The notes under the pieces are model-generated. The model made no database searches and was not told the origin of the DNA. It worked only from the letters and a program-made list of their open reading frames with translations. The position numbers were made by a program, and so were the translations under genes. 64,000 nucleotides of DNA from Phytophthora quininea (taxonomy: Eukaryota > Oomycota > Peronosporomycetes > Peronosporales > Peronosporaceae), in NCBI GenBank assembly GCA_011947345.1, contig JAAVTG010000034.1, positions 62,001 to 126,000 of the forward strand. Direction: 5' to 3'. Of this stretch, positions 10,439-21,153 are shown in pieces (position 1 is the first letter of the stretch; every line of letters begins with the position of its first letter).

Positions 10439-12410
10439 TAGTTGTGCTCTCCCTCCTGCTGGGGGATGGTTCGAAGAATCGACACGGGAAGTTCTGGAAT
10501 GCCAGGTAGGGAAACATCATTTTCACGCAATTGGTCCAATTCAGCAAGAATTCCGCTTGATGGAGCAGCAACACGGATAGCGTTAAGAATTTGGCGTCCT
10601 AAAGGGGAGCGGAGCACGGCCAACAGCGTCGTGTCCGACAGCAGATTGACGGTAGCGTGAGGAAGACCAGGATCTCTGACTTCTATCAAATATTTGAGCC
10701 AGTCGTGATTTCTCTATATGTACGGGCATGAGCTGATGACAAATATCCAAAAGTACTGATGCAGCGTAGAATTTTCCACTGATCTTGTTTTGCGCTGGAT
10801 AGCTTGCTGAAGACGGATGCTATGTATTCCACATAGCTGGTTCGACTATTGCCGATTGGCACTCCCAGTTCTTGCATCCTTTCGTAAAACGACTTGGCGG
10901 TGTCATTTTCAACTTGGCCTGCAAGAATACGGTTCCACATGTGAATATCTGCCAATTCACGTGTGCATTTCCCGCCCTTAACTAAATCGCGACAAAATGC
11001 CATGGTCCACGCTTGTAGTAACGACAGCATGGATTCGATGATCTCGTCCATATTCTTGGAGTTATGCAGGTGATCAGACACTGGGCGCAGGCGTTGGAGG
11101 TTCATCGCTACTTGACCCAGATGCACCATTCTTTTAGCTTCCTCCTTGCGAGCGAGATGGGGCACAACAAGGACTTCCAGTGTCATATCTTCTGGGACCG
11201 ACGGGCTGATCGCTTCGAATGCGCACTCCAGCTTATCCAACAGGTCGTAGGGGTTTGCGTCGGCGAATGACCTCCCGTTCTCTTGAAACCCGTCTCTAAG
11301 TGACGGGTCATCTCTTCATCGCTGTCATTCGACTCGAGTGGCTCTGTCAAGCTTGGCTCATTCACATCTAAACCGGTTTGGGCCTCGTGGGGGCCATGAT
11401 TCCCTTCGAGGTTACTGACAGTTGGGGTGTTGGACATTCCACTAGACTCACCTATATCCGAGTCCGACATACTCACCGAGTCCTCCTTAAAGGTAGGGGG
11501 TGGGGGGTTCTGCTGTCGTTCTCTCTTCTTCGTTCAATCTGCGGCAATGTGCACGCACCACGTTTGCAGCAGAAGATGTCTTGCTGCCGTTGTGCCGAGT
11601 TTCCAGCTTTTCTCCAAACGGCAACACCACAGCGTACCGGGATTGGCGATACGTTGTTGCGCGGAGTGGAAGAGGAGAAACGAGAAACGTGCTTCCCACG
11701 CACCACGTACATGTTTCCTCCGAATACGAGTTGATGTTTAACGTAACCGTGCACCTTTAGAAGACTCGGTGCGTCTTCACTCCCGAAGTAGAACCTCCAT
11801 GTCGGGGTGGCAACTTCAGTCTCCATATTCACATCCCGCGGAGTAAGGAAGAACGGTCTTGCTCCCAACGCACATAGCGCCAAGAACAGCATATTCGCTT
11901 CCTCTGAGGAGTGAATACCAGCAACATCCAAGTAAAACTTCGACATAAAGCTTGATTGGCATTTAATAGTAAAACGCCTTCCCACCAAATCCACATCTTG
12001 CCCGACTAATTTGTCCGCAATCTCAGCAGTTCGCACACGGACGAGAACACCTCAAGATGAAATCTTCTCTACCATCACCACTCCGTGTTGCGACAGGGTC
12101 TCCTTCACAGCAGCGTTGTGGTTGTCCTTCAGGAAAACTTCAAAATCACAGGGACTGCAGTGGATGCACAGAACGTTCCTGTCTCGATGACGACCGCATG
12201 GCGCGCCACCGGGGGCGTAAAGGGCCTTTCAGCCGTCACGACCGAGAGATACTCCTGTGGGGACGCATCATTTCGCTCATAAAGCTCAGTTAGTCTCTCA
12301 GCTGCTTCATCAGACACTCGTGGTTCTACGAGCACTGTTGTTGCCGAACGACGAAGGCGCGAGTACTCTTGCGCTCGCAGGTGATCCGCCATTGACAACG
12401 CCATGGACAC
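10438..12410 (-). pseudogene. LINE A ORF1
   Basis: The minus-strand frames 12129-12410, 11473-12036, 11183-11476, 10686-11240 and 10438-10689 align in order with LINE B ORF1. Shared blocks are SMADHLRAQEYSRLRRSATT near the start, VATPTWRFYFGS, LADIHMWNRI and LLSDTTLLAVLRSPLG. ORF1 of such elements encodes an RNA-binding chaperone. I see no clear zinc knuckle or RRM. Frame breaks near 12040, 11470, 11200 and 10690 disable it as written. Confidence 0.7.
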
Positions 12411-12559
12411 CAGTAAGCTTCTCCGAGGGAGGGGTTAGGGTTCGATCTGTTTGGAAGCCTTCCAAACGAGAAATCGAGGTACGGACGATTAACGCAGTCG
12501 TAAGCCTTAGCGAAGTCCAAGAACGTGGCTAGTCCTTTGCGTTTTTGGAATGTTTCTAA

Positions 12560-13040
12560 GTGCTGAAGATACAGAAAAATGTAATCAATCCGATTTATCC
12601 TTGGAAGCGGCCCAGAAAAACTCGTGCAGATGAGTGGTGGAGTCGCCACACATCTACAGCGTCAATCTCCGTTAACCACAACTGCAGACTCCTCCTGCTC
12701 GAGTCTGTACTGGGGTGATTCGAGCTGGCATCCACACTAAGTTCTACTGCTAGGTTGAAATCACCGCACACAATGTGCACTGCATTATCTTCGAATTCCA
12801 CAGGAAGCTGTTCGAACAATTTTTATCCTAGAGGAATTCGCGGCCTCCAAAGGTTTGCTCGACTAAATATTTAAAGCGACTTGCTTGCTTCTCATCCTTG
12901 AAGCGAGTTTCTTGTACGCACAAGAAATAAAAGTATTTTAGATGCGTTGAAATCAACGGGTATCCACCGCCTTTGGTCCCACGCACATTCCATGACAATA
13001 TTTTATACGATTCACCAACGTCCATTCCGCTCATCATTTA
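12560..13040 (-). pseudogene. LINE B endonuclease fragment fused by deletion to RT
   Basis: KILSWNVRGTKGGGYPLIS and CVQETRFKDEKQASRF (12828-13037), then ICGDFNLAVELSVDASS-like sequence (12595-12819) and RINRIDYIFLYL, match the LINE A endonuclease. The next residues belong to the RT palm, showing an internal deletion of the endonuclease tail and RT fingers. It is non-functional. Confidence 0.75.
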
Positions 13041-13049
13041 CGTTGATAG

Positions 13050-15110
13050 CTCTGCTTCCATTGCAGAGGCTGTTTGCCGGAGCGTCAACAAATTCGTAGT
13101 TAGAACAGGGATATCAGTTGAAGTGAGAGAGCTCGAACGTAGTGCTTCCAGTCCCGCAATAAGGGCACTTTCAGGTGCTACATTATTCGCGGTCTTGAGT
13201 ATCATTTCCCCACTGGGGATCTAAGTAGTCGTAGCAATTCTTGATCAGAAAGAAGTTTTACTGCAGTGTGTGGCAGACCTTCTCCGACATGATCTACAAG
13301 AAAATGTAGCCACGCGCGTTGACTGAAGACTGCGGGACACATGCTCAGTGCCATCAATCCGAAAATGCTGAGCCAACGGAGTAAATTCCACTGCTTCTTT
13401 TGAACCTCTGACAGGTTGTTGAACGCGTCTTTCAAGTAAGATGAGTGCTCATCACGTGAATTACCCATGGAGAGGTTGAGGTTAGAGACTCGTTTGTGAA
13501 ATGCTTTGATATTTTCATCATCGTCCATGCTTTCCTCCGCAGAAATGCGATTCCACATATGAATACCGGCAAGGCCAAGCGTCTGAGATCCACCAGCAAC
13601 TAGATCTTTCATAATTGCCTTTATCCATGTTAACGGGAACTTGGCGATTGATCGGACAATCCTGTCCATGTTCTTGGATCCCTGAAGCATCTCTTCGACC
13701 TCCTTGTAGTGTTCGATATTGCTTGCAATACGGTCCTATTCTACCATCAGTTGCGCTTCTTTTTCGGAAAGTAGCAGAGCTTCTTGTAGTAGTAGGGCCT
13801 CACTATCGTCATGCTGGGTAGGTTCAGTTGCCCTCTTCTTGGCAGGAGCGCGTCCATCGACGCTTCCACCCTTCTCGACGTTTAAATGCGGTACGATTGC
13901 AATTCCAGCAGAAACACCCTGTTCCAGTTCAGGGAGGATGACCTCAAAGTCACATTCCGGCAGATCGACGCGCAGCAAATGGGTTCTCGTGAGCAAAGGA
14001 CGGTTCCAAGCGCTTGAAACTAGATTCAAGCTGCTTGTCCATATCAGTATCGGAGTTTGAATCTCTTGCAAAATCCCAATTTGCGCTGGATTGTTCATCA
14101 GCGCGTGGTTGCTGATCTTCCTGCGAGTTATCTGCTCGGTCATGGTTTCATCTAGAAGAAATGGGTTCTTTTCCTTGACCATGCCTTGGCTCCGAAGTCG
14201 CTGCTGTGGGATCTGGGAGCCTCGCGTGCGCCGTAACGGGGGTGCTGATTCTCACTGAGATAGCGCTTTCTTGTCTCTTGGAGCGATCTTCATTCTCATG
14301 AGGGCTATCTCCAAAGGGCAGTACAACGGCGTAACTGTACTGGCTGTAAGAAGATGCTCTCACTGGTGGTTCCATTGAGTGTTTTCCTCTAGCCACGTAG
14401 AAGTGTCGTCCATGCACGAGTTGGTGCGTGATGTACTGATGAACCATCAGACACGGCGGAGGCGCAGTCGATCCGAAGTAGAAACGCCACGTAGGTGTTG
14501 CCATTTGTGCCTCGAGGTTGACGTCTCGTGGCGTAAAGTACAGTGGACACGCCCCCAGTGCAGATAGCCCCGGAATAACGCGTTCGCTTCGTTTGTGGAG
14601 TGAATACTGGAGACGCCCAGATAAACCTTGTTCATCAGGAATGACTGACGCTTGATCGTGAGCTTCTTTCCGAGCAAGTTGACTTCTTCTCCGTCCAGCT
14701 GTGTTTCAAATTCTGCCGAACGCACATGAATAAGAACGCCGCCTGAGGATATTTTCTCCAGCATCGCCACACCGTGATGGGACAGCACATCCTTGACAGT
14801 CTCGTTGCCGTGATCTTGGAGAAACGACTTCAAATAACAGGCACCGCCAGATTGGAGCAATACGAGCCGGTGTTGATCACTACGGCGTGGCTGGTAGGGG
14901 CTGGATTGAAGGCCCGTTGCTTTGTCACGATCGCAAGGTATTCTTCGGGTGAAGTATCTTCCCTCTCGTACGCCTGGGCAAGTGTTGCTGCTGCTTCCTC
15001 CGAGACGGGGGCTCAGACAGCAACGTCGTCGCAGACCGACGGATCCGGGAGAACTCCTGCGCGCGCAGGTGACCGGCCATCGAGGTGGCCATCACTGCCA
15101 TGTTTCTTCA
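13050..15110 (-). pseudogene. LINE B ORF1
   Basis: The minus-strand frames 14447-14860, 14148-14504, 13736-14182 and 13202-13690 match LINE A ORF1 block for block (for example HGVAMLEKISSGGVLIHVRSA, MATPTWRFYFGS, GIHMWNRISAEE, LLSDQELLRLLRSPVGK). The N-terminus (HLRAQEFSRIRRSATTLLS) lies at about 15020-15100. Several frame shifts are present. Confidence 0.7.
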
Positions 15111-15175
15111 GAAGGGAAGGGTTAGGGTTCGATGTGAGCGGTATCCTTCCAAACGAGAATTCGGCCGGTCGACCA

Positions 15176-16050
15176 GCAAAACGCGAGCGAATTGCTGGGA
15201 TGTCGGTGGCGACGCAAGGGAGGTACCTGCGAATAACAGTACAGCTCTCCGCACGGTTCAAACATATACTTTCTGTTAACCACTGCAACACGTCGCCGCC
15301 GCGTCATTTACCGTTTCACCTAATCTGGCACTGGTGGTGTGAATAGCGCAGCCACGTCTTCATGACCACGACACCAAAGCAGCATTCCCGCATATACCTT
15401 TAAAACACACACTACGTCATCAAGAAACTATTTAGACTTTAGAGAGTGCAGGAGGAGTAAGATCGTAAAAAACAAGTGTATGTTCAAGGCAGCTAAGATG
15501 TGTCCGCGTTGTGGTGCAGCGGCTGCAGAAAGAAGTATTGTAAGTTGATTAACCAGTAGGATAAACCGTTTTGCTAGCTACAATCGTACATCGACGATCG
15601 TACTGCTTACGTTCGTGGAATCTTGCAGCGGTTGCAATATAAGCTACACTTCACGGCACAGAGTCGATCCTTCGATCGATAAGAAAAGGGTTGACAGTAT
15701 CTTTTCCTATTCAGTTAGTCGCCAAATAGCTGGTGTTCAAGCAATCAAGCAGGAAATATATTCCCTGGCACTAGCAAATAAACAGGTACGAAGGGGAATG
15801 GCAAAGTAGCGTGGCTTTCCGTTGTTCGACTGGTTTACCAAAATGCCTAGCAAAACAAGGAAGTTCACTGCCCCACATTCTTATGCAGATCCATGGATTC
15901 CTGATCGAGTTTGTTCAGCAAAAAGCTCTCCTGCTCGCGCGCGAAAGTGGGGCAACAACTTACGTTCTCGGCTTTTTGTTTATCGAGTTGCCCCAGATTG
16001 AAAAAAAAAAACAGCCAGAGTCGCAGCTAGCAATGGTCATCTACACGTTC
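15176..16050. other. spacer between LINEs with small coding-like stretches
   Basis: This region holds the 96-bp LINE tail described separately. On the plus strand, 15624-15790 is open and coding-like but has no ATG. A short ATG frame at 15843 gives about 52 residues (starting MPSKTRKFTAPHSYADPWIPD), rich in basic residues and ending near 16000. Neither matches a family I know. A run of ten or more A occurs near 16000. Confidence 0.3.
15528..15623 (-). mobile_element. 96-bp 5'-truncated LINE 3' end with target-site duplication
   Basis: The segment matches the 3' UTR of LINE C (GTTGATTAACCAG, then GGATAAACCG, then GCTAC.ATCGTA and TTCGTGGAATC). It is bounded by TGCAGCGGCTGCA (15515-15527) and TGCAGCGGTTGCA (15624-15636), a 13-bp duplication with one mismatch. 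This is the signature of extreme 5' truncation during target-primed reverse transcription. Confidence 0.75.
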
Positions 16051-16067
16051 TGCAGCGGGTGACTCAG

Positions 16068-17966
16068 AAAGAAATTTAAGTTGATTAACCAGTCGGATAA
16101 ACCGTTTTTCTAGCTACGATCGTATACTACTTAGTCGTTCTGCTGCTTAGTTTCGTGGAATCCAAACGTGACTTGCTGATGGCGTGTTTCGCGGCGCAGG
16201 TGGGTCAAAGCCTAACTTCTCCAGAACAGAGGTTACTATTTTGTCATCAATCCCAAGCTCCGCTGAATGGTGATGGATGAACAGACAGTGTCGTCGAAAA
16301 GAGGACGTCACATTTTGGACGCTTGGTACTTCAGCTGTAGTTTCACGGAATAGTATGTCGTTTCTCAACCTCCACGTGGCGTGGAACGCGATCGCAGTGT
16401 GGACTCGCCACAGTAGCAGAACCACCTTTTGGTTCTGCCTCCACTCCTATTCAGGTCTCGTGGTTTAGGAAAAATTAGCAATCGCCAATCCAACTCCGTC
16501 GCGAAAGCCTTATGCCATGGGGACCACAATTGGGACCACATTTGCGTCAGAGCTGGGCACGAGAAGAAACAGTGCTCTACTGTTTTTATCGCAGCACCTG
16601 ATCGTCTCACACACTGTTGAATCGTAGGATTTAACGACTTGAGGAAGAACAACCTTGATCCGACAATGAGGTCTCCAAAGAACATTCTCAGCATCGCATC
16701 GTGGACAACAGGAACAAGAAACTGGCGGAGGGCTAGTATCTGTTGTAATGTAGTATGGATCTGTTGTTGCGGACAGCCAAGTACTTTCATGGGGTGTGGT
16801 TGCACGCATCTGTCAGGCCGCAACAGTTTGTCCCAGTCTTGGGATTTTAGATTTGGGAAGAAACGAGATGTTTTTCCAACTGTCAGTCCAAATGTCGGCG
16901 GCATTGCACCTCGCGTTGCCACGCTTATTCCACCTGTCTCTGGGTGTGGTAATACCCGTTCAAATACCTGGGTTAGCTGTCGATAAAGCTGGGTGATATC
17001 CGTCAGTGCAATCCTGGACCCCAGAATTGGACGTAGCTCGGTAGACACCCCTTGGAAAACACCATGAGCGTTGGCCATCGATGGGAAGTATCTAGAAAGT
17101 CTGCTATACACCATTTTCCTTTGAAGCAAGCTCTTTACAGAGGCACCGGAACTTGACAGGTCCTGTACCCAGTGGTGTGCGATGAGCATCTTGTCTGCGC
17201 CACACTTGGAAATTTGTCGATGCATTCCACCATATTGGGCTGAATAACGAGGGTTGGAGTGTCTTCATTCTAGTGTATCGTAATGAGTACTTGCTTGGCC
17301 ATTTTACGCGGCTCCAATCTTGCAGTAGTTTACGCCACCATAACGGGAGCATTGCTGCTTTCCATCCAGGAGGTTCAGGTGGATTTTGTAGCAAAAACTC
17401 TCCCGACCACGGACGTACAAATTCCCCATATCGGTGTCGTAGTAATTCTGCTATGGGTCTATACCACACTGTTTCGTCGTTTCATTATGACAAGCGAGAA
17501 CTTTGACAAATTTTTGAAGGAAGAGAAAACGTTGTGTGGCGATGGCTTTGCGACTACAGGTACGCCACGGTAACAGTTTTCCAATGGATGCCATCATGTC
17601 TGGCATGAGCGGTGCTTTTCGCGGCATAACAGATCTGCGCAAGCAAGATAAGAGTACACGCAAGGCCATCTGATACGACGACTTGCATACATACAAGGAC
17701 GACTCTCCCTGGACGGCCAAGCAGGCCGGCGGGAGCGCCCACGAACTAGCTTAGGAAGTTCACTTTGCAATCAGCATCAGAAGCAACAAGTACAACCAAT
17801 ACACGTTGGCTTCGGGGAGTTCCAGCTCCCAAATCGTGAGCACGTCACACATTGTCTCCGGATGCAGGACATAATCACTGGTACCCCAATTCCATCGTCT
17901 TGCCGTGCTTGTATGGCAAATGAAGTGGGGACGATGTTAATACCTCCACGACTAGCTCCAACCCGG
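16068..17966 (-). mobile_element. LINE C: 5'-truncated non-LTR element, 1.9 kb, 17-bp TSD
   Basis: Minus-strand frames 17104-17469, 16365-17225 and 16147-16425 encode the C-terminal half of ORF2: KYSLRYTRMKTLQPSLFSPIWWN, CVRRSGAAIKTVEHCFFSC (Cys/His zinc region) and SHVWIPRN at the end. The element is flanked by TGCAGCGGGTGACTCAG at 16051-16067 and 17967-17983, an exact 17-bp duplication. The 3' UTR near 16070-16150 is the parent sequence of the 96-bp tail at 15528. The long 286-codon frame suggests it is younger than LINE A and LINE B. Confidence 0.85.
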
Positions 17967-17983
17967 TGCAGCGGGTGACTCAG

Positions 17984-18239
17984 TACTGCGGAGGATGCAA
18001 GACTTGGAGCTATAACGTTGACGGTTTATTGTACAGCTGCTGAGTCTGGTCACTTGGCGGTCGTTCAATGGCTTCCTCGCAGTGGTGACTGGACGACAAA
18101 GCTTGCGATAGAAGCAGCAGCGAGGAACGGACATCTCGGAATCGTGCGATGGCTACATGAAAATCGTCCTCAAGGTATCTCTGAAGAAGTTTTCGACGTA
18201 GCTGCAGCAAATGGCCACTTGGCTATCGTGCAATATTGA
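17984..18239 (+). pseudogene. ankyrin-like repeat gene fragment
   Basis: An open frame with about two and a half oomycete-style ankyrin-like repeats (AAESGHLAVVQWL, AAARNGHLGIVRWLHENR, AAANGHLAIVQY) ends at a stop. These repeats keep the first helix of ankyrin repeats but not the canonical TPLH motif. The family is greatly expanded in Phytophthora. No ATG or complete gene is visible; LINE C inserted immediately upstream. Confidence 0.6.
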
Positions 18240-18453
18240 CACAAGAACTGGGATTCAGCCCAAAACCATTTTGAATTTACTCATTCCATGTCGATGAGAA
18301 AAAGAGGAAAATGGACACCTCGAGATTGTGCAGTGGTAAATCCCAAATTCTCCTATGCGCCTTCGACCATTTCACGACATTCAAGTGGCCAGTCCTCCAT
18401 AATACTATAGCTGCACCCCTCTAAGCGATTCGCGTGCAGACACTCAACAACTG

Positions 18454-18792
18454 CTAAATGGCCATTTCGTGCAGCTCCATCCGTAGAGCTTTTCGTGTGC
18501 GCCCTTCACTACTATGGGCATGGATCCACTTGACGACTTCTAGATGTCCATATTCAGCAGCTTCGTCCAGCGTACGAGAAGTTGGTTGCACATCAAAACG
18601 CTCGTAAAGCAATAGCATGACTTCCAAGTGGCCTCTAGCAGCAGCTATCGCGAACGTCTTGCTCCTTCGACTTTTGGTATTCAGGTCATCATCTGGCAGT
18701 TCGTAAAGCCAGCGGCCAATTTTGCGATGGCCATTTTCCGCAGCACAATTCATGCCAAGTGACACATCTTCCCCTTTGTGGTTTTCATTCAA
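18454..18792 (-). pseudogene. ankyrin-like repeat gene fragment, opposite strand
   Basis: A minus-strand frame of about 112 codons has three repeat-like units (CAAENGHRKIGRWLYEL, AIAAARGHLEVMLLLYE, EAAEYGHLEVVKWIHAHSSEG). It lies between plus-strand fragments of the same family, so the locus has been rearranged. It has no clear start and no remaining full-length gene. Confidence 0.6.
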
Positions 18793-18835
18793 CGCGCAAG
18801 AGACCTAAGCAGCTATCATAGTATATATTGGTGCT

Positions 18836-19375
18836 TTGGGAGTTCCAGCTCCCACGTCGGTGCTCAGTGTGTCTTGGAATCCTCAACCTACTATAGCAGC
18901 AGCAGAGAATGGGCATCTTGAGATCATGAAGTGGTTGTACGAGAATTTAGACTACGGATGTCCTGAGCATCTCCACAATGAGAAGAAATTTTCACCGCAC
19001 GGAAATGTGGCTGTTGCGGGTTGGCTGCATGGGCACCAGCTCTTGGACTGCACAGGGTGGGATGTGTACCAAGCTACCCAACATGGGAACGCGGAATTTG
19101 TGTAATGGTTGTACGATAGCTGTCCATCGGAGTTGAATCTCACGTTATCGCAGATAGCTCATGACGCAGTTCAGTACGGTCAATTGGAAATTGTACGAGC
19201 GGCAAAAGCTCGCGGCTTGTTTCGACGACCGACAATTTTGCAAATATCCTTATGATGCGTTCGAATATGGACAAATTGACATTGAGGAGTGGCTGCTTGG
19301 TCTTGAATACAGTATTCCAACGGTAGAACCCAGCCGACATATGATCTGCTTCAACGGGAAAGTATATTTGTTATG
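18836..19375 (+). pseudogene. ankyrin-like repeat gene fragment
   Basis: The plus-strand frame 18836-19105 has the repeat AAAENGHLEIMKWLYENL and decaying copies (HGNVAVAGWLHGHQ, ATQHGNAEFV). After a stop, 19161-19375 continues with repeat-like residues (YGQIDIEEWLLGLEYSIPTVE). Stops and shifts show decay. A 16-bp near-palindrome GGGAGTTCCAGCTCCC at about 18838 also occurs at about 17815. Confidence 0.5.
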
Positions 19376-20293
19376 AACGCACTTGAGACGGCTGTGAAAG
19401 GAGGACATCTTGATACGACCCGATGGTTGGCTTGGTATGGGTGCAAAGTTGTTATGGAGTATACTGTGCTAGTTGCAAAGAGAAACATTTTGCGCTCCTG
19501 AGTTGCTTATTCACTAATGGACCCCCACTCGATCTTACAACCGCCAAGAGATTGGTGGCAATGTGTGGATTCTATGGTGGCTTGAGGCGGCTCCAAGAAA
19601 GCGATTGAGTGCTGCTTGTCACCGAAAACTTAACATTTCTTCGTGGTGTACGGCGCACCGGGTGCTGGAGAACACAATATTCAAGCAAGAAGTTTCCTAT
19701 GCTGCGATCCGAGGCGCCACTCAATATGCACCAGAAAAAATTGTTGACAATTTGAGCGACGCAATGTGTATCTGGTGTTTTGCATCGGATCGAAGATCTG
19801 CCAAACGGAGTCGCCATAGTTAAATATTAAGCTTTTGAATGAAGGTCGTCCTTTTATTTCCTTGCAGTCTTCATTTACGGAGCTATCTATGCAAATGCAC
19901 GGCATCGGCTGTACTGGCGACAGCAGATTGGGCCCGGAAATTGCCCTGTTAAAGCGAAAAATCGATACAGATCGCGCTTGCATTGCCAAAACCTAGAAAC
20001 AACTGACTGCTTCGTTGTTGGTGCCGTGTTTCGGTTGAAAGCGTTATGAGCTGCGAAAGCACGCGCCCAGATTCGGATCGTAATGTTTGTTGAGCCCAGT
20101 GGGAAGGGTGAGGGGAGGTCGTCTCCCAGTGGGAAGATGCTCGTCGAAGAAAAGAAGTGATGCCGCTGCATCTCCGGGTTGGCATCGATAATCATCCTTG
20201 ACCGCGTAAGCATGAGGGACAACTATGGTCCTATGAGTCCTGCTACTTAGTTCCTTTCCTCGCGACCGAGACAACTGCCCAAGGCGACCAAGC
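19376..20293. other. intergenic, no supported gene
   Basis: Short plus-strand frames at 19423-19823 keep faint ankyrin-like features but many stops. 19830-20293 is the promoter side of the RXLR gene. I see no clear Inr/FPR element there. Confidence 0.4.
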
Positions 20294-20641
20294 ATGCGTT
20301 TCAACTACATTTTGCTGCTGGCAGTCTCTGCCCTTCTTAGCACCGAGGCTGCCGAGCGTGACGCTCCGACGATTCTTGTTACCGACAATGCCAGCGCCAC
20401 ACGATCCCTGCGTGTTCGCGATACCGATGGCGAGGGCGAAGAACGCGCTTGGGACCCGATGTTGTACTTCTGGAAGTTCACGAAGAGGGATCCCCACTAC
20501 GTGGCAAATAAACTCCGTATATCGGGACTTTCAGGAGATGCCATGGGAAAGCACAAGAACTGGAAGAAGGCGATGGCCTTCATGAAGATGTTTGGTAAGG
20601 GGCCAAAAAATATGAAACCCTCCACAAGTACTGAGGACTGA
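20294..20641 (+). CDS. RXLR-dEER secreted effector (intact)
   Basis: A complete 115-residue ORF. Residues 1-19/20 form a signal peptide (MRFNYILLLAVSALLSTEA). RSLR lies at residues 37-40 and EER at 49-51, preceded by acidic residues, which is the canonical spacing. The C-terminal 64 residues are basic and aromatic-rich (YFWKFTKRDPHYVANKLRI, then NWKKAMAFMKMF) and may form one short WY/LWY-type helical unit. The family acts inside plant cells after secretion; the host target is unknown. The start is fixed by the signal peptide. There are no introns, as is usual for the family. The gene stands alone between ankyrin-like relics and the TKL kinase. Confidence 0.92.
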   Translation: MRFNYILLLAVSALLSTEAAERDAPTILVTDNASATRSLRVRDTDGEGEERAWDPMLYFWKFTKRDPHYVANKLRISGLSGDAMGKHKNWKKAMAFMKMFGKGPKNMKPSTSTED

Positions 20642-21153
20642 GGCTATCGTGTCGAGATTGTCTTGTTCCGAACGAAAGAAGCAAACAAGCCATCAATTCG
20701 TCAACTCGAAAAATAAAACAAGACTGCTTCATCAATCTTCGGGTACGGCGTAAAAACTTAACCTTCCTCCCCTCCTTCTGCCCTTGACCTTTCAGCCACG
20801 TGGCGTCGTGGATTCCTCCACCAGCGGCACGCAAAAATGGACATCCACCACTTGCAAGCTGCGTGTTCTTCAAACATCTTCGCGCTGGGAGACCCACTTG
20901 ACGTCGCCACTAAATGTCGATGGAAACGAAGCAAGTAGCAACAACTCCTGCAGTATTACACCCCAGCACGTTTCGAGTGTGTGCGAAGGCAAAAACGAGT
21001 TTAGTACCAAGAAGTTGAATCGCGACTCAAGGTCACTACCAAATGGTCACTATCATAGGGTTCAATGAACAGTGAGTTCTTCTTTTGACCCTATTATAAC
21101 GACTCTGTCCTGTACCGACCATATCCAGTATCATAAATCAAGTTTGCGATGCG
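20642..21153. other. intergenic region upstream of the TKL kinase gene
   Basis: About 510 bp. It contains the RXLR 3' region and the TKL promoter. I see no ORF of note and no recognisable element. Confidence 0.4.

Larger units (their letters stand above)
1495..12470 (-). mobile_element. LINE A: non-LTR retrotransposon (ORF1, endonuclease, RT, zinc-knuckle C-terminus) split by a copia element
   Basis: Read on the minus strand from about 12470 to 1495, the element carries a 5' leader shared with LINE B, an ORF1 region, an exonuclease-endonuclease-phosphatase domain, a reverse transcriptase with a FADD box, and a Cys/His C-terminal region of the kind found in plant and oomycete LINEs. Bases 2651-7427 are a later copia insertion; LINE coding sequence resumes exactly on either side of its 5-bp TSD. 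The 3' end lies at about 1495-1570 (tail near 1495-1505, last coding residues WIPRE at about 1571). Many frame breaks make it inactive as written. The 5' end abuts LINE B reverse transcriptase sequence at about 12470, so LINE A either inserted into LINE B or recombined with it. Confidence 0.8.
12470..15175 (-). mobile_element. LINE B: 5' part of a second, related non-LTR element
   Basis: Minus strand. A leader matching LINE A (CCTTCCAAACGAGAA near 15150 and 12460) is followed by ORF1 (about 15100-13050), an endonuclease fragment (13037-12560) and then, directly joined by a deletion, an RT snippet FLDFAKAYDCVNRPYL (about 12480-12540). The endonuclease-to-RT join removes more than 1 kb relative to LINE A. 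The element ends where LINE A begins, and the rest of its RT is not in the window. Confidence 0.75.

Noticed and set aside
1475..12485. CGGACGA at both ends of LINE A as its target duplication
   Set aside because: Only seven bases, not aligned precisely to both element ends, and the two flanks are unrelated (effector relic versus LINE B).
15990..16015. A-rich run near 16000 as a LINE poly(A) tail
   Set aside because: The run is on the plus strand, outside the LINE C target duplication, and does not adjoin a LINE 3' end.
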